Shown here piece after piece: positions 59,821 through 64,000 of a stretch of DNA of 64,000 nt. Every line of letters begins with the position of its first letter. Within the stretch, counting starts at the first letter, position 1. The stretch comes from Streptomyces ardesiacus (GTDB taxonomy: Bacteria > Actinomycetota > Actinomycetes > Streptomycetales > Streptomycetaceae): positions 1,488,001 through 1,552,000 of the forward strand of contig NZ_BEWC01000001.1 in the NCBI RefSeq assembly GCF_003112575.1. Direction: 5' to 3'. The notes under the pieces were generated by a model. That model searched no databases. It saw nothing but the letters and a program-made list of their open reading frames with translations, and had not been told where the DNA came from. The translations under genes and the position numbers were made by a program.

Positions 59821-62049
59821 CTATTCTCCGGTGTCCTTGGCGGTGACCTCGCCGGTTTTGATGTAGCGGGCGAGGTTGGCGACGTGGCCGTCGGCGCCGA
59901 GCTGCTCGAGCACGTCCGCGCCCCACAGCACGCTCTGGGTGCCCTCGTGCTTGACCATCCCGGGCGAGATGCCGAGCCGGAAGCTGCCCGGCACGGTCTT
60001 GCCGTCGGCGCCGTAGGGCAGCACGTCCAGGGGGCTGGGGCCGTCGGCCGCGTACACGGCGCAGTCGGAGAGGACCGCGACGGGGTAACGGCCGGTGGCC
60101 GCCGCCAGGTTCAGCATCTTGCGGTGCATGTTGATGCGGGCCCGGGAGATGACGGTGGCGCGGATGTCCGGGCGCCAGGTCGGGCGGGCCAGGGCGGGCC
60201 AGGCCTGCCCCGGCTTCCAGCCGCCCCCGCGGGCCTTCTCCTGCAGTTTGCCGATCCCGCCCTTGACGGTCATCTTGACCGCGTCCACCACGATCCCCAG
60301 CTCCGGATCGCGGGCCTTGTAGCCGTCCATCGCCTGAAGGAACTGGTGTGGGGGCAGCTTCTCCGTGACGCCGAGGTCCGCCATGGTGGCGACGTAGGCA
60401 TCGCGCAGCCGCTTGTACCAGCCGTCCAGGAACCGGCCGCTCTCCCGGCGCACCCACGCCTCGAGGGGTGCGACGTCGTAGCCGAGCTCGACGGCGTAGG
60501 CCACGGTGGGCGTGGCGTACCAGGCCGGGCCCTCGGGGCGCTTGCCGGTCGGCGTGAACGGGCTGGGCAGCAGGTGGCCCTCCAGTCGGCGCCACTGCTT
60601 GGCGACCTTCACCCGGGACAGGTCGACGTGGGAGAGGTCGACCAGCCAGGAACCGGGCACCGCTGGGTCGAAGACCGGTTCGGTGACGTGCACGGGCGGC
60701 GATGCCAGGCCGACGACGGCCCCGTTGGCGGCGGCCCCGAAGGCGAGGTTCACATCCAGGCCGACCAAGTGCCCCTGCATGCACTCGGCGTCGGTGAGGT
60801 CCCGTGCCCAGTCGTAGGCCTCCTCGAACAGCCTTTCGTCGGGGCCGCGCACGTGGAAGCGGGGCAGGTGGGCCAGGACGGGGTGTCCGTCGGTCGCCTC
60901 GCACGGCGCGGGGTCCATCGGCTGCGTGCCCAGGGACCCGGGCCGGTGCTCGCGGTGCCGCTTGCCGTTCTGGTCCGGCTCGCTCGCGCGGGTCGGGGGG
61001 TTGAGCGCGGTCATCAGCTGCAGTCCCGTCACGGCGGTGGAGCCGACCGGCGTCATCACCCGGGCCGCGTACACGCCCAGCACGCGAGCCAGCTCCGCCG
61101 GCTCCAGCCGGGCGGCATGGCCCCAGGCGCGGTCGTCGAGGGCGCGCCAGGAGGGGATGCACAGCTGTACGCACTGGCGGCGGCTGCCGTGGGCGGGCCG
61201 GTAGATCCGCGCCCACGGCCCCAGCCCGCGCTTGGTGAGCTGCCAGTCGGCGCGCTCAAGCTGCTTGATGACCTTGTGTCCTTCCGGCAGCCGCCCGGCA
61301 AGCTGCTCGGCCTCGGACAAGACGGCGGGCAGACCGTAGCGCGCGCACGCTGCCGCGGTGAGCACCAGCAGCGGGTCGCCGTCCTTGCCCGAGCCGTGCA
61401 GCTTCTCCGACCCCAGCCGGGCTTCGGTCAGTGTCCATTCCACCAGCGCGGGCAGGGACTTGGCGGGCACGTCCAGGATCAGACCGCCGACGCCGTAGCC
61501 GGTCACCTGCCGCTCGGTGTCGGCGTCGAGGACGAGCAGCGGACCGTGCGCGTACACGCCGCCGGGCGCGGGGGTGTCCGCCGGAGCGTCCTTCCTTGCA
61601 GTGGGGCGCCGCGAGCTCTGCGGCGCCCGCTCGGCACGCGGCACCGGCCGCCGTGTCGCTGCCGCGTGCGGAACGGGCGCTGGGGGAGCAGCCGACGGCT
61701 CCTCGGCCTCAGCCGTGGCAGCAGCTTCAGCCGCCCCGCCCGTGAGCCGCGCCTGCGCTGCGGGCGCTGCGGGGCCCGTGTCCTCCTGCGGGGCGCCGGT
61801 GCTCTGAGGGGCGGGGTAGAGCGTGGCGAGCTGCTTCAGCAGGCGCGCGTACGCCTCCCGCTCCGGGGGCCGGGGCTCGGCCTTGCCCGACTCCCAGCCG
61901 CCGATGGTCGCCCGCCGCACGCCCAGAGCGGCGGCCACCTCCTCCAGGGTGAGAGCGTGCGCCTGGCGCAGCCGCCTGCGCTCAGCCGGCGGCGGCAGCG
62001 GGGAGCGGGACGCGACCAGCGCGTCGACCGCGTCGAACAACTCGGACAT
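59821..62049 (-). CDS. tap: Telomere-associated protein Tap
   Basis: A 742-residue protein with an N-terminal helix-turn-helix (AHALTLEEVAAALGVRRATI) followed by GGWESGKAEPRPPEREAYAR, a linker rich in Ala/Pro/Glu, and a long C-terminal region shared by Tap proteins (GVYAHGPLLVLDADTERQVT; GHLVGLDVNLAFGAAANGAV; RARINMHRKMLNLAAATGRY). Tap binds the 3' overhang of the telomere and recruits Tpg for end patching. The protein is full length. The start is the ATG at 62047-62049. Together with tpg it marks proximity of a telomere. Confidence 0.95.
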   Translation of the reverse strand: MSELFDAVDALVASRSPLPPPAERRRLRQAHALTLEEVAAALGVRRATIGGWESGKAEPRPPEREAYARLLKQLATLYPAPQSTGAPQEDTGPAAPAAQARLTGGAAEAAATAEAEEPSAAPPAPVPHAAATRRPVPRAERAPQSSRRPTARKDAPADTPAPGGVYAHGPLLVLDADTERQVTGYGVGGLILDVPAKSLPALVEWTLTEARLGSEKLHGSGKDGDPLLVLTAAACARYGLPAVLSEAEQLAGRLPEGHKVIKQLERADWQLTKRGLGPWARIYRPAHGSRRQCVQLCIPSWRALDDRAWGHAARLEPAELARVLGVYAARVMTPVGSTAVTGLQLMTALNPPTRASEPDQNGKRHREHRPGSLGTQPMDPAPCEATDGHPVLAHLPRFHVRGPDERLFEEAYDWARDLTDAECMQGHLVGLDVNLAFGAAANGAVVGLASPPVHVTEPVFDPAVPGSWLVDLSHVDLSRVKVAKQWRRLEGHLLPSPFTPTGKRPEGPAWYATPTVAYAVELGYDVAPLEAWVRRESGRFLDGWYKRLRDAYVATMADLGVTEKLPPHQFLQAMDGYKARDPELGIVVDAVKMTVKGGIGKLQEKARGGGWKPGQAWPALARPTWRPDIRATVISRARINMHRKMLNLAAATGRYPVAVLSDCAVYAADGPSPLDVLPYGADGKTVPGSFRLGISPGMVKHEGTQSVLWGADVLEQLGADGHVANLARYIKTGEVTAKDTGE

Positions 62050-62093
62050 GGGACACCTCCGTCCCTGACCCTACCCCTGAAACGCACCTATCA

Positions 62094-62131
62094 CGTACTA
62101 ACTACGTATGGATCGCGTACATTGAGCGTAC
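62094..62131. promoter_or_regulatory. Four CGTA boxes at 11-bp spacing upstream of tap
   Basis: CGTA occurs at 62094, 62105, 62116 and 62127, each exactly 11 bp from the next, i.e. on one face of the helix. It lies 45-80 bases upstream of the tap start, between tap and the ankyrin gene. It may be an autoregulatory or protein-assembly site for Tap or another factor. Confidence 0.6.
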
Positions 62132-62257
62132 GAACGGTGTTCGGGGTGATAACGTCCGGTCAATGGACCTGGTGAGAGCCAGCGGCCCGTAGCGCACGTG
62201 TACTAGAGGGCTGGGTCGAAGTGGCACGAGCGCATGCGACGTGTGCGAGGGGGAGCG

Positions 62258-63229
62258 GTGGCGGCAGCAAGTGACGGCTGGGCGGGCATGGGCTGGGACT
62301 GGACGGATGCCGACGACATCCGCCGACGCCTGGACCAAGGCGCCGATCCGGAGAGCTGGAACCGGAGGATGAGGCCCCTGCATCGGGCAGCGGTGTACGG
62401 CTCCCCGGAGGCTGTTACGGAACTGGCCCGCCGGGTTGCTGACGTGGACGCGCTGGAGAACGGGGTGACGGCACTGTGGGAAGCCGTCCTGTCCAGGAAG
62501 CCGGCCAATGCACGGGCACTCGCCGCCGCCGGGGCCGACCCCTGGCGGCCGTCACTCGGCGGCTGGTCACCGGGGCGGCTGAGCCTGGCCGGACCGACGC
62601 CCCAGCTGTTCCCGGTACCGGAAGGGGTGTCCCTGAGCGACACCGAGCGTGCTGCAGCGCAGGAGGCCCATCGCCTCACCACAGCATTGGGCGAGTTCTA
62701 CTACGACGGCACCGGCCTGGCCTGCGTGGCGGGCATCGACGCGGCCGAGGCGGTGCGCCGTCTGCAGGCGACGCCGGTGGTGGACGGCGAACTCCTCGAC
62801 GTGCTGAAAGAGATGCTGGAGGAGCCCCACGCGTACGACATGGACGAGAGCCAGCACATCGTCGGCGTGACGTCCGTGCCGGGCGGCTGCGTCGTCACCC
62901 AGCCCTGGGGATACGCGCCGCAGATGCCGGGCGTGCTGGCCCAGTTGTCCGCCGGCACCCTCTGCTACGGCCTTTACGCCAATCCCAAGAGCGGCAACCA
63001 GGGCAGTATCGCCCGGCATGGAACGATCGAGGGCTGGGACCTGCACCCCGGCGGAGGACCGGGCGAGAACGACACCTCCGAGCAGGTGCTGGCCTCCTAC
63101 CTGTACCACCTCAACGCCGTCGCCTATGCCTGCGCCTTCGCAGGACTGCGCCTGATCGACAGGCGCGCCGTGACCGGACCGCCCGATGTGTGGGTCGAAC
63201 TGCCCCGCCGCGACTACTGGAGTCTCTGA
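62258..63229 (+). CDS. Ankyrin-repeat domain protein
   Basis: A 323-residue protein. The N-terminus has two ankyrin-like units (MRPLHRAAVYGSPEAVTELA and NGVTALWEAVLSRKPANARA). The second half (FYYDGTGLACVAGIDAAEAV; VTSVPGGCVVTQPWGYAPQM; VLASYLYHLNAVAYACAFAG) belongs to a conserved actinobacterial family of unknown function. The GTG at 62258 is chosen because GAGGGGGAGC lies directly upstream; ATG 62234 is in frame. Divergent from tap. Many telomere-proximal regions carry such genes but no role in end maintenance is known. Confidence 0.75.
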   Translation: MAAASDGWAGMGWDWTDADDIRRRLDQGADPESWNRRMRPLHRAAVYGSPEAVTELARRVADVDALENGVTALWEAVLSRKPANARALAAAGADPWRPSLGGWSPGRLSLAGPTPQLFPVPEGVSLSDTERAAAQEAHRLTTALGEFYYDGTGLACVAGIDAAEAVRRLQATPVVDGELLDVLKEMLEEPHAYDMDESQHIVGVTSVPGGCVVTQPWGYAPQMPGVLAQLSAGTLCYGLYANPKSGNQGSIARHGTIEGWDLHPGGGPGENDTSEQVLASYLYHLNAVAYACAFAGLRLIDRRAVTGPPDVWVELPRRDYWSL

Positions 63230-63247
63230 AATCAGAGAGGAGCTGTC

Positions 63248-64000
63248 ATGACGGTGGTGGAACGGCTGCGCCCCGGCCGCCCTGAGCGCGCGCGGCTCTT
63301 TCCTGACCAGGCCGAGGCGGTCAAGCGGCTGGCCGGGCACCTGCGGCGTGCCGGGACGCGGGCGCTGTTCGTGTCGGCGACTGGCACCGGCAAAACATTG
63401 GTGTCGATCCGGGTGACGGACGAACTCGACGCGCGGCTGGTGCTGTTCGTGGTCCCTACCCTGGACCTGGCCGCGCAGACGGCGCTGGCCTGGCGCCGCG
63501 ATCACCACCTGGAGCACATGGTGATCGTTTCTCCCTGGACACCAGCGGCCGCGACGACCTGGTCGCCGCCCGCGTCATGTCGACCACGAACCCGCACGCG
63601 CTGGGCGGACTGATGTCGGTCGTGGGGGAGGGGGACCAGATCCGTGCGCTCACGGTGATCTGCACCTACGACTCCCTGGACAAGATCGAGCAGGCCCAGC
63701 GCACCGGGTACGCGGTGCCGCCGTTCGACCTCGCCGTCATGGACGAAGCCCACCGGATCGCCGGCCGCGCCGACAAGAAATGGGCCATCGTCAACGACGC
63801 CCAGCGGATCCGCCGCGGACCGCCGCCTCTACATGACCGCCACCCCGCGGATCTTCGCCGCACCCGAGCTGGCCGAGTCCGCCGACCTGACCCGCCCGCG
63901 CCGCCGCATCGCCGCTGCCGGGCCGGACGCGGGCGCGTTCGTCAACCCCATAGACAACCAGGCCGTCTACGGCAAAAAGGTCTTCGAATACACGCTCACG
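63248..64000 (+). pseudogene. Telomere-proximal DEAD/DEAH helicase (TtrA-like), frameshifted, partial
   Basis: Begins ARLFPDQAEAVKRLAGHLRR, has ATGTGKT (Walker A), VPTLDLAAQTALAWRRDHHL, then, after a one-base deletion near 63530, SLDTSGRDDLVAARVMSTTN and TVICTYDSLDKIEQ, MDEAHRIAGRADKKWAIVND (DEAH box), and after a one-base insertion near 63810 RRLYMTATPRIFAAPELAES. This is the superfamily-2 helicase found at Streptomyces chromosome ends (ttrA-like). The 3' end runs off the right edge. Unless the frameshifts are sequence errors the gene is dead. Confidence 0.85.

Noticed and set aside
59203..62175. A 990-codon open frame on the plus strand opposite tap and tpg
   Set aside because: It is the antisense of two recognised genes, with composition typical of complementary-strand frames in high-GC DNA and no family motifs.
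1..64000. CRISPR arrays, tRNA or rRNA genes
   Set aside because: I saw no regularly spaced direct repeats of CRISPR size, no tRNA cloverleaf with a recognisable T-arm, and no rRNA sequence.

Overview
The window is actinobacterial, almost certainly Streptomyces: GC is very high with strongly GC-biased third codon positions, GTG and TTG starts are common, and a tap-tpg telomere replication pair lies at 59.2-62.0 kb beside a frameshifted helicase of the telomere-proximal (TtrA-like) type. These place the right side of the window close to the end of a linear chromosome or large linear replicon. Density of intact genes falls and density of transposase remnants and truncated genes rises from left to right, as expected of a chromosome arm.

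Region by region. (1) 0-4.2 kb is a cobalamin-controlled block. Two divergent B12 riboswitches (about 1285-1500 minus, 2745-2912 plus) flank a haem-type ferric-reductase-like membrane protein. The minus one precedes a GHMP kinase of the L-threonine kinase (PduX) type and a partial fold-type-II PLP enzyme; the plus one precedes a small (2Fe-2S) ferredoxin and an FhuF-like iron-sulfur reductase. (2) 4.2-8.5 kb holds a decayed F420/flavin oxidoreductase cluster with one intact F420-dependent-type NADP oxidoreductase, a maleylpyruvate-isomerase-like protein, and a DUF2975 membrane protein plus small XRE regulator behind a TATCG-type dyad. (3) 8.5-17.9 kb is a complete yhf-type operon (PRD protein, YhfU, YhfT, phosphotriesterase homologue, YhfS, YhfX, YhfW) ending in an HPr gene, with a YhfZ regulator and a divergent SIS sugar-phosphate isomerase. 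Two promoters share a near-identical 20-bp element. (4) 18.7-20.2 kb has an alpha/beta hydrolase divergent from a CGNR regulator, with two identically spaced inverted repeats between them.

(5) 21.1-23.6 kb is the most unusual locus: a macro-domain protein directly followed by a fusion of a uracil-DNA-glycosylase domain to an ARTC-type ADP-ribosyltransferase, closed by a strong terminator. It looks like an ADP-ribosylation toxin-antitoxin or defence pair aimed at DNA. (6) 24.7-31.0 kb carries a GntR regulator and a lower meta-cleavage operon: 4-oxalomesaconate tautomerase, hydratase, 4-carboxy-4-hydroxy-2-oxoadipate aldolase, 2-pyrone-4,6-dicarboxylate hydrolase and an MFS importer. Together they would convert 2-pyrone-4,6-dicarboxylate to pyruvate and oxaloacetate.

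(7) 31-41.5 kb mixes a lipoprotein, a secreted protein, an IS3 element killed by a nonsense codon, an aminopeptidase P, an intact IS110 element, and an EamA exporter divergent from a LysR regulator. (8) 41.6-50.7 kb is a gene graveyard (phosphoglycerate mutase, enolase, nitroreductase, maleylpyruvate isomerase, cytidine deaminase and transposase fragments) around a LysR/ketopantoate-reductase/HD/VOC group, an ASCH protein and a Pro-rich membrane protein. (9) 50.7-59.2 kb has a hydrolase/TetR pair with a perfect palindromic operator, acetyltransferases, a lower-GC membrane protein, an intact DDE transposase and a HEAT-repeat protein. (10) 59.2-64 kb is the telomere-maintenance block (tpg, tap, ankyrin protein, broken helicase); four CGTA boxes at exact 11-bp spacing lie upstream of tap.

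All calls come from reading the sequence and from knowledge of the families; no database search was run.
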